The notes below the pieces were generated by a model that was given only the letters and a program-made list of their open reading frames with translations, ran no database searches and was not told the origin of the DNA. Source: Sciurus carolinensis (taxonomy: Eukaryota; Chordata; Mammalia; Rodentia; Sciuridae). Taken from it: a stretch of 64,000 nt of DNA. Each line of letters starts with the position of its first letter. Position 1 is the first letter of the stretch. Made by a program: the position numbers and the translations under genes. This document shows, in pieces, positions 1 through 8,786 of the stretch. The DNA lies in the NCBI RefSeq assembly GCF_902686445.1, contig NC_062216.1:15583084-15647083 (forward strand), written 5' to 3'.

Positions 1-1205
1 TTAAATCTTTGAGAACTAGGACTAAGCAAAGAACTCATACTTGACATCAAAAGCACACTGTATAAAAGGGAAAATAGATAAATTGAATCTCATAAAAATT
101 AAATACTTCTCCTGTTTAACAGGAGCGTGTGCCAAAGCTCTGGGGCCCAAACAATCTCCATATATTTGAAATGTGAAAGAAACCAGGGTGTTAAGAGGAT
201 GAAAAAACAAGCTTCAGACTGGGAGAAAATACTTGCAACATACACCCAACAGAGGGCTAGTAAGTAGAACATATAAGTCATTCTCAAAACTCTGTAGTGG
301 AAAAGGCACAATCCAGTTAAAAATGGGCAAAATATATGAACAGACAGTTCACTGGGAGGATACGTTCATATGGAGGAGGTTGATGAAAAGGTGTCAGCTT
401 CATTAGCCACGAGGGCAATGCAAATGAAAACTGCAATGAGGTGAGAAGCTTACTAGACAGTGATCAAATGGCTAAAGTAAAAACAAGAAAAATAATGACA
501 ACATCAAATGCTGATGAGGATGCAGGGAAACCGACTCATTCTTATGTTATCGGCAGAAATATAAAATGATTCAGTAACTCTGGGAAAAGTCAATTTCTTA
601 ATAAAACAAACAAGCAACTACCATGCAATTCATCAGTTGCACTTAACCTAGAAAGCAAACTGGAAGGAAATGTCTGTTCACGCAAGACATGTACACACGC
701 TTGTTCATAACAGCTTCATTCATAGAGGTCCACAGCTGGAAACAGCCTAGATGTCCTTCAACAGGGAATGATTAAAGACACTGTGGCACACTGAACCCCC
801 ACACAAGGGAATATAGTCAGAAATAAAAAGGAGAATCTAGAGATACATGCAACAACTAGAGGATTACGCTGAGTGAAAGAAAAAATAAAACAATCCCCGA
901 AGGTTGTACACTGCATGATTCCAGTTCATTGCAAAATTATAGAACTGAAGAACAGATTAATGGTTGTCAGGGGCTCAGGGAAGTGACAGGTGAGAAGGGG
1001 CTGTGTTTCCACTAGGGAAACAGGAGGGATCTTTGTGGTGACAGAAATGCTCTGTATCTTGATTTTGTCAATGAAAATATTCTGGTTGAGACATTATACT
1101 ATAATTTTATATGACACAACTTTGATGAAAAACTCTCATGTAGAGGGTGCATGAGATTTCTCTGTATACTTACAACTGTATGTGAAAGAATAATCTCAAA
1201 ATACA
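1..1205 (+). mobile_element. Old L1 fragment (L1M-type), ORF2 3' part
   Basis: The stretch around 180-480 reads like the end of mammalian L1 ORF2, with the typical run of missing-neighbour peptides but many stops. The stretch at 700-850 has the common L1 theme of small probes at room-like spacing: 'cataacagcttcattcatag', 'ggaaacagcctagatgtcc' and then a degenerate ORF2 tail. The rest resembles an old L1 3' UTR. No long open frame survives, so this is an ancient copy. It runs off the left edge of the window. The family (L1M/L1ME) is an inference from divergence. Confidence 0.7.
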
Positions 1206-1241
1206 CAGTTTCATTAAGGAAAAGATGATAGCACTTAAATT

Positions 1242-1291
1242 GATCAACCTGACAAGTACTATCCTAGTTTTCTCTCTCTCCCTCCCTCCCT

Positions 1292-1347
<56 letters not shown>

Positions 1348-1388
1348 CAACCTGACAAGTACTATCCTAGTTCTCTCTCTCTCTCTCT
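1242..1388. repeat. (CCCT)n/(CT)n microsatellite with a duplicated 28-bp flank
   Basis: A CCCT run (about 1278-1299) passes into an uninterrupted CT run to 1344. An exact 28-bp sequence (gatcaacctgacaagtacta...) occurs at 1242-1269 and again at 1345-1372, followed by a second short CT run. The flank and repeat were therefore duplicated together with a 103-bp period. The predicted Leu/Ser-rich frame across it is a by-product of the repeat. Confidence 0.95.
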
Positions 1389-1530
1389 GTGGGGTCTTGA
1401 GAATGGATCAATTATTTCTTCATGGAGGAGTTAGCGAAGGTTTCAGAGTTTCATAAGCTATCAACACATGTGCAGGGTGTTAAGGAGAGAATTTTTATCC
1501 CTCATTTTTTACGTGACTTAACCTTTCTAT

Positions 1531-2024
1531 TGGCAATAGTTTGAATCTTAAATGTCCCCAAAGGCACATGTGTTAAAGACTTAGTACCCAACATGGTGCT
1601 ACTGGAAGATGGTAGAATCTTTAGGAGGTGAGACATAGTGGAAACGTCTTAGATAATTAGAAACATGACCTTGGAGAGGATATTGGGACCTTGAGCCTTT
1701 TTATTCCTCTCTCTTTGCCCTCTAGCTGCTATGAAGTGACTGACTTTTTTATTTTGTTTTTATGTGGTGCTGAGGATTGAATCCAGTGCCTCACACGTGC
1801 TAGGTAAGCGCTGCACCACTGAACCACAATCCCAGCCCAAGTGATTGACTTTTTCCATACGCCATGTGCTCTCGCATGATGTAATGCCTCACCCTGGGCC
1901 TAAAAACAATGTAGCCAAACAATCATGGACTAAAACCTTTACAACTGTGGGCCAAAATAAGTCTTTTCTCTTTTTAAGTTATTATCTCAAGTATTTTGCT
2001 ACAGTAACAGAAAGTTGTGTAACA
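1531..2024 (+). mobile_element. Solo LTR, ERVL-MaLR type, interrupted by an ID SINE
   Basis: The sequence starts TG at 1531 and ends CA near 2024. It shows the MaLR order: an opening like 'atagtttgaatcttaaatgt', then 'gtgttaaagacttagtaccc', 'ggaggtgagacatagtgg', 'gtgggccaaaataagtcttt' and 'tattttgctacagtaac'. This matches LTRs of the MST/MT-like MaLR group. No internal retroviral genes are attached, so it is a solo LTR. A SINE splits it at 1750-1838. It resembles the LTR at 31.6-32.0 kb. Confidence 0.75.
1750..1838 (-). mobile_element. ID SINE with 16-bp TSD
   Basis: On the minus strand the body reads as a tRNA-Ala-derived ID element: box-A region 'tggttcagtggtgcagcg' and box-B region 'ggattcaatcctcagcacc'. 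The T-rich left end is its A-tail. The TSD is aagtgaCtgacttttt (1734-1749) against aagtgaTtgacttttt (1839-1854), one mismatch. The insertion interrupts the MaLR LTR and is therefore younger than it. Confidence 0.92.
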
Positions 2025-2049
2025 TACTACTAAATTCTTCTGTGTTGTC

Positions 2050-2372
2050 TTCATTGTTTATTTTTATTTTATTTTATTTATTTTATTTTTACAGACTGCA
2101 TTTTGATTCATTGCACACAAATGGGGTACAACTTTTCGTTTCTACGGTTGTGCACCATGTAGAGTCATATCATTTGTGTAATCATACAGGTACATAGGGT
2201 AATGTTATCTGTCTCATTCCACCATTTTTCATACCCTGCCCCCTCCTCCCTCTCATTTCCCTCTAGAGTTCTTCCACCCCTCTCTCACCTCTCCCCAACC
2301 CCCAGTATGTATCATCTTCCACTTATCAGGGAAAACATTCGGCCTTTGGTGTTTTGGGACTGACTTATTATT
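2050..2372 (-). mobile_element. L1 3' UTR fragment
   Basis: This closely parallels the 3' UTR of the full-length L1 at 18.1-18.44 kb. Shared phrases in the same order include 'catttgtgtaatcata', 'acatagggtaatgtt', a CCT-rich block, 'tcatcttccacttatcag' and 'ttttgggactgacttatt'. The T-rich left end (2056-2093) is the A-tail on the minus strand. Only the last roughly 300 bp of the element is present, so it is 5'-truncated. Confidence 0.85.
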
Positions 2373-2384
2373 TTTTTATACCTT

Positions 2385-2565
2385 GTTAAGGCCAGGCTCT
2401 GTATCAGGTGGCATACTCTTTAAAAAATTGCATAATAATTCTGGAAGACAGGTGGTATTATCTACAGACAGGGAAACTCTTTGGAGAGGTTCAGACACTT
2501 TGCAGATGGCAAATGGTAGAACCAGATTTCAAACTCTGGTCTGCCTTGGACAATACTTGAGGGAC
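2385..2565 (-). mobile_element. MIR SINE fragment
   Basis: Read on the minus strand, it has the MIR core theme: a 'tctggttctaccatttgc' block, 'tgaacctctccaaagagttt' and then a 'gataataccacctgtcttcc' block. It is diverged and lacks both ends. Confidence 0.7.
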
Positions 2566-2579
2566 AATGCTTGAGAGTC

Positions 2580-3335
2580 ATTTTTTTGCTATTTATTTAT
2601 TTATTTATTTATTTATTATTTAAACTTGTTATCTATTCTTTTTATTTTCTTTCTCCTTTCAGATTAATACAGTACTTTTAAACATTTTGTTTCATCTTCT
2701 GTATTTGCTTTATAGCTCTACTTCTTTGTATTTCTTAAAAGAGTCTTTTGTCTAGGGTTATAATGCACATGTTTAACTTAACCACACTCTACCTGAAATT
2801 GATATTAAACCACTTTCTGGTTAACATAAGAATCTCAGGAAAAGTGTAATTCCATTGGTCCCCAATGTCCTTTGTTCTACCGTTGTTCTGTGTTTAATTT
2901 TACCTTTATGAAACTTACAATACATTATTATTATTTTGCTTCAGTTAATTTTCTTTTGAAGAGTCTAAGAAAAAAACAATTTAAACAATTACCCATGTAT
3001 TTACTATTTAAGGGTTCTTCATTCCATCTTGAGCTACAAATTTTCACCTGATAACATTTCCATTCAGTCCATGAAATATTTTTCAGCATTTCCTGTGGTG
3101 TCGGTCTGTCGCTGATGAGTTCTTTTTACTTTTAATGTCTGAAATGTCTTTATTTTACTTTTAGTTTTGAAGGATATGTTCACTGGAAGCAGAATGTAGG
3201 TTGGATATTTTTTCTCTTTCTGAACTTAAGATCTCTTCCTGTTCTTTTCTGTTCTCCATTATTTCTGTTAAGAAGTCAGTCATTATTCTTGCTGCTGTTC
3301 CCCTGTGTGAAATGTGCCCTCTTTTTGGGCTTCTT
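2580..3335 (-). mobile_element. Old L1 fragment, left part
   Basis: An AT-rich stretch that starts with a TTTA run (2587-2617). From about 3050 it carries phrases known from the antisense of old L1 ORF1 and its 5' flank ('gctgatgagttctttttac', 'ttctgttaagaagtcagtca', 'ctgctgttcccctgtgtga'). The same element continues beyond the SINE at 3351-3559. No open frame is left. Confidence 0.6.
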
Positions 3336-3350
3336 TTGAGGTCTTATTCT

Positions 3351-3559
3351 TTTTTTGGGGTGGGGTTACCAGGGATTGAACTCAGGGGTGCTTGATCACT
3401 GAGCCACATCCCCAGCCCTATTTTGTATTTTATTTAGAGACAGGGTCTCTTGGAGTTGCTTAGTGCCTTGTTTTTGCTGAGGCTGACTTTGAACTGGCGA
3501 TCCTCCTGCCTCAGCTTCCCGAGCTGTTGGGATTACAGGCGTGCGCCACCATGCCTGGT
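3351..3559 (-). mobile_element. B1-dID dimeric SINE with 15-bp TSD
   Basis: On the minus strand this is a B1 body ('ggcgtgcgccaccatgcctg' reversed, then the 'cctcagcttcccgagctgtt' region reversed) followed by an ID half ('ggctggggatgtggctcag') and an A-rich end, which appears as the T/G-rich start at 3351. The TSD is ttgaggtcttaTtct (3336-3350) against ttgaggtcttaCtct (3560-3574), one mismatch. The B1 plus ID dimer is typical of squirrel-related rodents. Confidence 0.95.
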
Positions 3560-3574
3560 TTGAGGTCTTACTCT

Positions 3575-3850
3575 TCGTTTTTTCAGCAGTTTGATTATGA
3601 TATGTCTCACTCAGTGAGGTTTGTGGAGTTTCCTGACTTTCTTGAATTCATGGTTGTTTCACTTATATATATTTTTTTGAATTGCCTGATATTTTGTCAT
3701 TTTTTTCCTATGAAAAATTTTATGTAGAGGATTGATATTATTGATTTCCTCTTTTTGTTTAGGGTTAATAAGTCTTAGTGTGGCCTTGTTATGAATCTTG
3801 CCTTTGTTTAAAATTTTGGTAGTTTGTACATCCTGTATTTCTTTTGCATT
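3575..3850 (-). mobile_element. Old L1 fragment, right part
   Basis: This continues the element cut by the SINE. 'cagcagtttgattatgatat' and 'gaggtttgtggagtttcctg' are the usual antisense phrases of an old L1 ORF1 region. The join across the SINE is clean because the TSD repeats the same target bases. Confidence 0.6.
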
Positions 3851-3879
3851 AATTTTTATTTGTTAAAATGTTTCTTTAT

Positions 3880-4062
3880 GGAATGATTCTGACATAACTT
3901 TCCTTATGTACATATATGAGTACAACACATTCTGTACATCCAAAAGACTGGGATCCTAATTAGAATAAAATATGTTCTCCATGTTTGTCTAGACATGTCA
4001 AAATTGACTCTATTGTCATGTAAAACTAAAAAGAACTAATAAAAACATTCAATAATGTTACA
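3880..4062 (+). mobile_element. L1 3' end fragment, plus strand
   Basis: It ends in 'ctaaaaagaactaataaaaa' (about 4025-4045). This is the reverse complement of the 3' end of the minus-strand L1 at 42.55 kb ('tttatttgttctttttagat'). The preceding 'attgtcatgtaaaactaaaa' is also shared with this L1 lineage. It is a short 5'-truncated copy. Confidence 0.75.
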
Positions 4063-4805
4063 TTATTACATTATTTTGATGGCCCTGTGTTTTTTGGGGA
4101 CCACCTTAAGTTTTACACCTAAGGAAAGTGTCTCACTTACTTCATCTTAATCCCAGGTCTTTTCCATGATAATTTATAGGCTCTTTCCGCTAATTCCAAG
4201 ATCAGTATTGTCTGTGAGTCTATTTCTATTGACTATTTTATTTCTTAATTACTCATCACATTTTTTGACTTTTTTGTATTTCTAGTACTATTTGATTGTA
4301 TACTAGATGTTATGGATTTTCAGGATCTTCTGGGATGGCTTTATTTCTGTTTTTCCCCAGTTTGGGGCTTAAGTGTAGTCTCTAGTCCTAAGTTATGATT
4401 TTTCCAGGGTTTTAGGAGAATGCCTGCTGGGGTTTACCAAATACCTCAAAGTTTGGTTAGGTTTGAACCCCAAACTCTGCCTCCAAACATGAAACAGTTG
4501 TGAAATACCTCCTTAGTTTTTTCTGTTTTATGGCTTCCTGCTGGATTTTTTATTGCCTTATTCAATGCAGTTCAAAAGATTTTGAGGTCAGTTTGGGTAT
4601 ATATTTTGTGTACACTCCCTTCAGTGACTTCCTGTTTTCTGAGATCATCCTCCCTCAATTTCTGGCCACTTTGACAGCCTTCCACACCAATTTCTTAAAT
4701 TCAGTAAGCCTTTTTGCTCGAACTCTATTTTCTGTGCCATGGGGACCAGGGCGTTCCTTCCAGGAGAAAAGCCCATTAAATGTGGTTCTCATCCAGTTTT
4801 ACTAG
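4063..4805. other. AT-rich stretch, probably old L1
   Basis: The tone matches the antisense L1 sequence upstream (T-rich, phrases such as 'ttggggcttaagtgtagtct'). I cannot place it firmly. A 101-codon frame at 4500-4805 has no recognisable domain and is not called. Confidence 0.35.
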
Positions 4806-5130
4806 AGGTGGAATTGTGACCACCCCAAATTCACATGTCAAAGTTCTAACCAGTATTTCAGAATGTGACCTTTCTTGGAGATAGGATCTTTAGAGAAGTA
4901 ATCCAGTTAAAATGAGTTAAAATAAGAGGTGGATTCTTACTCGATATCACTGATATCCTACAAAGTTGAAAATCAGGATAGAGAAACAGGCCTCAGAGGA
5001 ACTCCATGGAGAAATAAGGGCAGAAATTGGAGCAATGCTTCTATAAGCCAAGGAGTGCCAAAGATTTGCAGAAAACCACCAAAAGCCAGTGCAGAGACAA
5101 GGAACAGATTCTTCCTCATGGATTTTAAAA
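4806..5130 (+). mobile_element. MLT1-like MaLR LTR fragment
   Basis: The opening 'ggtggaattgtgaccacccc' is followed by 'aattcacatgtcaaagttct', 'cagaatgtgacctttcttgg', 'ataagccaaggagtgccaaa' and 'gcagaaaaccaccaaaagcc'. This is the MLT1-group order. The 3' third is missing. The 96-codon frame inside it is a relic and not a gene. Confidence 0.75.
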
Positions 5131-6060
5131 GGAAACAACCTCCCTTTCAGTCAGTAATTAAGCCTATGTGTAGTTTGGGGCACTTAGTTGGTTATTTAAG
5201 TCTCCCAGAAGCAGCCTGACAAGGGCTTAGCAGAGTAGATCCAAAGGCACTAACCATCAGTTCATTTGGATTCTCTGAGCCTCCTGCACTGTGTTACATT
5301 ATTTTAGCTTCCCCTAGAAATGTCTTTTTAGAAAACAGTGATCTAATATTGTGCCTTCGGTTTCCATCTAGTGTTGCTGAGAGCAGCGTTATGAAGAATA
5401 TTCTGCAACCTTTGTATAACTGCTGTTGAAGACACTCTTCATTATATTGCTCAATATCTTATATAAATGCCTAGGAGAGTGGCTCCTGTTTTTTCCCTTT
5501 TTAATCACAGAATCTTTCCTTCAAACCAAAGCTTATGTGGAACTTTAATGCCTAAAGTAGATCAATATGGTGGAAATGGAAGCTGGAGGCCCTGAGCCTT
5601 GTCTCCTCTCTCCCCTGCATTTATTTCTTTACCTCCTCCCCACCTATCACCTGCTGTGTCCCTGCATGAGATCCCTGGTTAAAGACCTTTCTTAGTTTAG
5701 TGTAAAAATCTCGAGTGCTAAGTCCAATGCAGACAACGTTCTGAGAATGTAGTGCTAGGCCAAAATTTGGCTCTTTGAAAAATAGTTGCATTCATTTCAA
5801 TATTACTCAGATTTGTGACTGAATGTGTTTTCCTTCTTGCCTTGAACGAGAGGAAATGTATATAAGTTACGTGCTCAAAAGGCAGTGTTTCTTGCTTATT
5901 TTCTCTTCAATTTGCTAAAAATGGCTGCCTCATTCTTTTCCACCCAAGGTGTAAAGGTGAGTTTATTATATCATGGAACCATATCATGACTGGTTCAGAA
6001 CAGGCCCCTCAGTATGTTAGTCAGTATATTAGTTTGTAGGCATAGGTTTACTTATTCATT
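5131..6060. other. Unique sequence, no gene seen
   Basis: No repeat or exon was recognised. The part at 5290-5470 has balanced composition and could be conserved non-coding DNA, but that rests only on its look. Confidence 0.4.
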
Positions 6061-6369
6061 CTCCATCTTCCTTAAACTCTATTCCCATTCCCCACTGTCC
6101 TCTCTGTCCTGAGTGCAGCCATGTTCTAATGGAATTAATGTACAACTTTGTGTTGGGATATGTTCTTCAAGCATACTGCGCACGCACACATACACACGCT
6201 GTTTCACCCATTATTCACCACCCACTATGTTAAGACCCATCCACTTTGCTAGGTGTTAACAGAATCTATAGCTTTCAATTACCATACTCCATACTGAGTA
6301 ACCACACATATCACCTGTGCTCCCTCCCAGTGATGTACTCCCAGGTCGTCTCTGACACCTGCGCGCCAC

Positions 6370-6723
6370 AAGTACAGTGGCAATGAGCTGCATTAGCATT
6401 GATGTGGGATATAGGCACAGGAGTGGAGTTTCTGGCCATAGCTTGTGTGTATATTTGTTTTGACGAGGTGTTGGCGGGTCATCCTCCAGAGTGGCTGCAG
6501 CCATCTACCCTTCCACCAGCAGAGCAGAGGATTCCTTCTTCTCTAAATCACCAGCAGTGCTTTGGCATTATCCAATTTTCTGATTTTTCAAGCTGGAAAG
6601 TTATTTTTCGATGCTGTTTTAGTTTGCATTTATCTTGTTCTTCATTATTTTGAGCAGATATTCATACATTTGTTTTGGATTTCCTCATCTATAAACCGCC
6701 TGTTTGTAGCCCTTGCTCATTTT
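6370..6723 (-). mobile_element. Old L1 ORF2 3' fragment
   Basis: Antisense L1 phrases are present: 'agagtggctgcagccatcta', 'cttccaccagcagagcagag' and 'gttttagtttgcatttatct'. These correspond to the C-terminal end of ORF2 and its flank in old L1s. The element resumes at 6940-6995 after the SINE. Confidence 0.65.
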
Positions 6724-6939
6724 CCTTCTTTTCTTTTCTTTCCTTTCTCTGCTTTTTCTTTTCTTCACTGGGAATTGAATCTAGGGTGCTCTACCACTGA
6801 CCTACATCTGCAGCCCTTTTTATTTTTCTTTTGAGACAGGGTCTCACTAAGTGACTGAGGTTGGCTTTGAACTTGTGATTCTTCTCCTTTAGCCTCCTGG
6901 TTTGTTGGGGTGACAAGTGTGTACCACCGCACCCAGCCC
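6724..6939 (-). mobile_element. B1-dID SINE
   Basis: Minus-strand B1-dID with a T/C-rich tail on the left, an ID half ('gctctaccactgacctaca' region) and a B1 half ending 'accaccgcacccagccc'. The flanks give an imperfect TSD: ccttgctcatttt (6711-6723) against ccttgcttgatttt (from 6939). It is inserted in the old L1. Confidence 0.88.
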
Positions 6940-7009
6940 TTGCTTGATTTTTCTACTGAGTTTGCTGTTTTTTCCTTTTTAATTTTCAAAAATTCTTTAA
7001 ATATTCCAT

Positions 7010-7204
7010 ATGAGTAGTTTCCAATAGAAATATAATACGAGCCTCACACAAATTAAAATGTTCTGCTAGCAACATTAAAAGAGTACAAAGAAACCAGCAG
7101 AATTATTTTGGGGTATATATTTTACTTAATCTATCTTATTTGATCCAATAGAACCCAACTACTATCATTTGCATATGCAATCAACCAGTTTTTCAAAAGT
7201 CCTC
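7010..7204 (+). mobile_element. hAT-type MITE, left half
   Basis: 'ttccaatagaaatataatac', 'gcctcacacaaattaaaatg' and 'agcaacattaaaagagtac' match a common mammalian non-autonomous DNA transposon (MER3/Charlie-like; name uncertain). The other half is at 7755-7851, beyond an L1 insertion. Confidence 0.65.
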
Positions 7205-7216
7205 AAAAGCTGGTGT
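7205..7216. repeat. Left TSD of truncated L1
   Basis: aaaagctggtgt, repeated exactly at 7743-7754. It marks the insertion of the plus-strand L1 fragment into the MITE. Confidence 0.85.
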
Positions 7217-7742
7217 TCATATGACCCCACTCCTTGGTATTTACTGAAGAATTAAAGGCATTTTACTACAGTGATACGCGCACATCCATGTTTATAGCAG
7301 CACAATTCATGATAGCTAAGCTATGGAACCAGCCTAGGTGTCCATCAATAGATGAATGGATAAAGAAAATGTGTGTGCACAGTGGAGTTTTATTCAGCCA
7401 TAAAGGAAAGTGAAATTATGACATTTGTAGGAAAATGGATGAAAATAGAGACCACCAGGTTAAGTAAAGTAAGTCAAACTCAGAAGGTTAAAGGTCCCAT
7501 GTTTTCTCTCATATGTGGAAGCTAGAGAGGAAAAAAGAAACAGAAGTGGGGGTGAATCTCCTAAAAATCAAAGGGGGATCAGTAGAGGAAAGGGACAAAG
7601 GGGTAGGGGGTAAGGAGGGAGGAGGGAAGAGCTGGAGAGTGACACTGGCCAAATTACATTGCTATATTGTGCATGTACAGATATGTAACAACAAATCCCA
7701 TCAATATTCATAACTATACTGCACCAATAAAAAATGAGGGAG
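7217..7742 (+). mobile_element. 5'-truncated L1 (ORF2 end plus 3' UTR)
   Basis: It begins inside the ORF2 C-terminal region. The stretch around 7225-7400 encodes remnants like the 'wnqpr-cpsidewik' L1 tail, broken by stops. The 3' UTR ends 'actgcaccaataaaaaatga', matching the ending at 31.5 kb. An exact 12-bp TSD flanks it. It is nested in the older MITE and is younger than it. Confidence 0.88.
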
Positions 7743-7754
7743 AAAAGCTGGTGT
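7743..7754. repeat. Right TSD of truncated L1
   Basis: aaaagctggtgt, identical to 7205-7216. Confidence 0.85.
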
Positions 7755-7851
7755 ATATTTTACATTCCTAGCATACTTCAATTTGGACTAATCATATTTA
7801 AAATACTCGGTAACCACATGTGAGTAGTGGCTACCTTTTTGGACTGTGAAA
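7755..7851 (+). mobile_element. hAT-type MITE, right half
   Basis: 'tcaatttggactaatcatat' and 'accacatgtgagtagtggct' are the expected continuation of the left half at 7010-7204. Confidence 0.65.
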
Positions 7852-7928
7852 CTTCAGTTCTAAACTCCCTTGTCAACTCTATACATCCCAATTATTTTAT
7901 CCCATTTTATGACTTGAATATTAACTTT

Positions 7929-8129
7929 TATTTATTTATTTTTTGGGGGGTACCCTGAATTGAACTACTGAGCCACATCTCCAGTTCGATTTTGTATTTT
8001 ATTTAGAGACAGGGTCTCCTGAGTTGTTTAGCACCTCACTTTTGCTGAGGTTGGCTTTGAACTCGTGATCCTCCTGCCTCAGCCTCCCAAGTCGCTGGGA
8101 TTACAGGTGTGCACCACGGCACCCGGGCC
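7929..8129 (-). mobile_element. B1-dID SINE with perfect 14-bp TSD
   Basis: On the minus strand, a B1 half (read from the right end, 'gtgtgcaccacggcacccgg') is followed by an ID half and a T-rich tail at 7929-7945. The TSD tgaatattaacttt is at 7915-7928 and 8130-8143 with no mismatch, which suggests a fairly recent insertion. Confidence 0.96.
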
Positions 8130-8143
8130 TGAATATTAACTTT

Positions 8144-8734
8144 GGTGGTGTTCTTTATAGCCATCCCTTATTTTAATTTTAATTTGTTCTTTTCTATTTT
8201 AAGTAATCCTAATTTGTATACTAGTAAATTTTTTTTTCTTTCATTCAGAATCTGTCATATTCTGTTTTTCTCTCTCTGAGACTCAGATGTAAAATGGCTC
8301 TGGCAAGAAGTTCCTTAGACTGGCATCTAAAGAGCTTGTATTTACTGCAGAATAAAATTAGATCAATCAGAATCTCTGCTTCTGGCAAGGTATATAAGGC
8401 CTAGACTTGCCCTTATATTTGAAACAAATTTTTTAAAAAGGAACAAAGAAGTACTATACATATATCCATGTGTACACAGTCATGACTACAATCCTATGCA
8501 TACATGAATGTGCATACACGTATGCAAATGCGTATATATATATGAAATCACAGTTTTCAAGGGACAAGAGACCTGAGGGATGGGAACTAAATGATGTGAT
8601 CTCTAAGGTTTCTCTAACTTCTTACCTGGAGAGAGATTTTAGGCCACATGGAGTTGAGGATTTGGAGATGGGAGTTGGGGGATACCAAGGAAAGCTAGAC
8701 CAGGGCAGCAACTTGCTGGAGATGAGGAGAGAGT

Positions 8735-8737
<3 letters not shown>
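8144..8737. other. Unique sequence, no gene seen
   Basis: Nothing recognised apart from a short alternating TA run near 8531-8541. The frame at 8470-8736 has no domain. Confidence 0.4.

Positions 8738-8783
<46 letters not shown>
8738..8783. repeat. (GA)n microsatellite
   Basis: An uninterrupted GA run of about 23 units, preceded by a few GAGT units. Confidence 0.97.
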
Positions 8784-8786
<3 letters not shown>

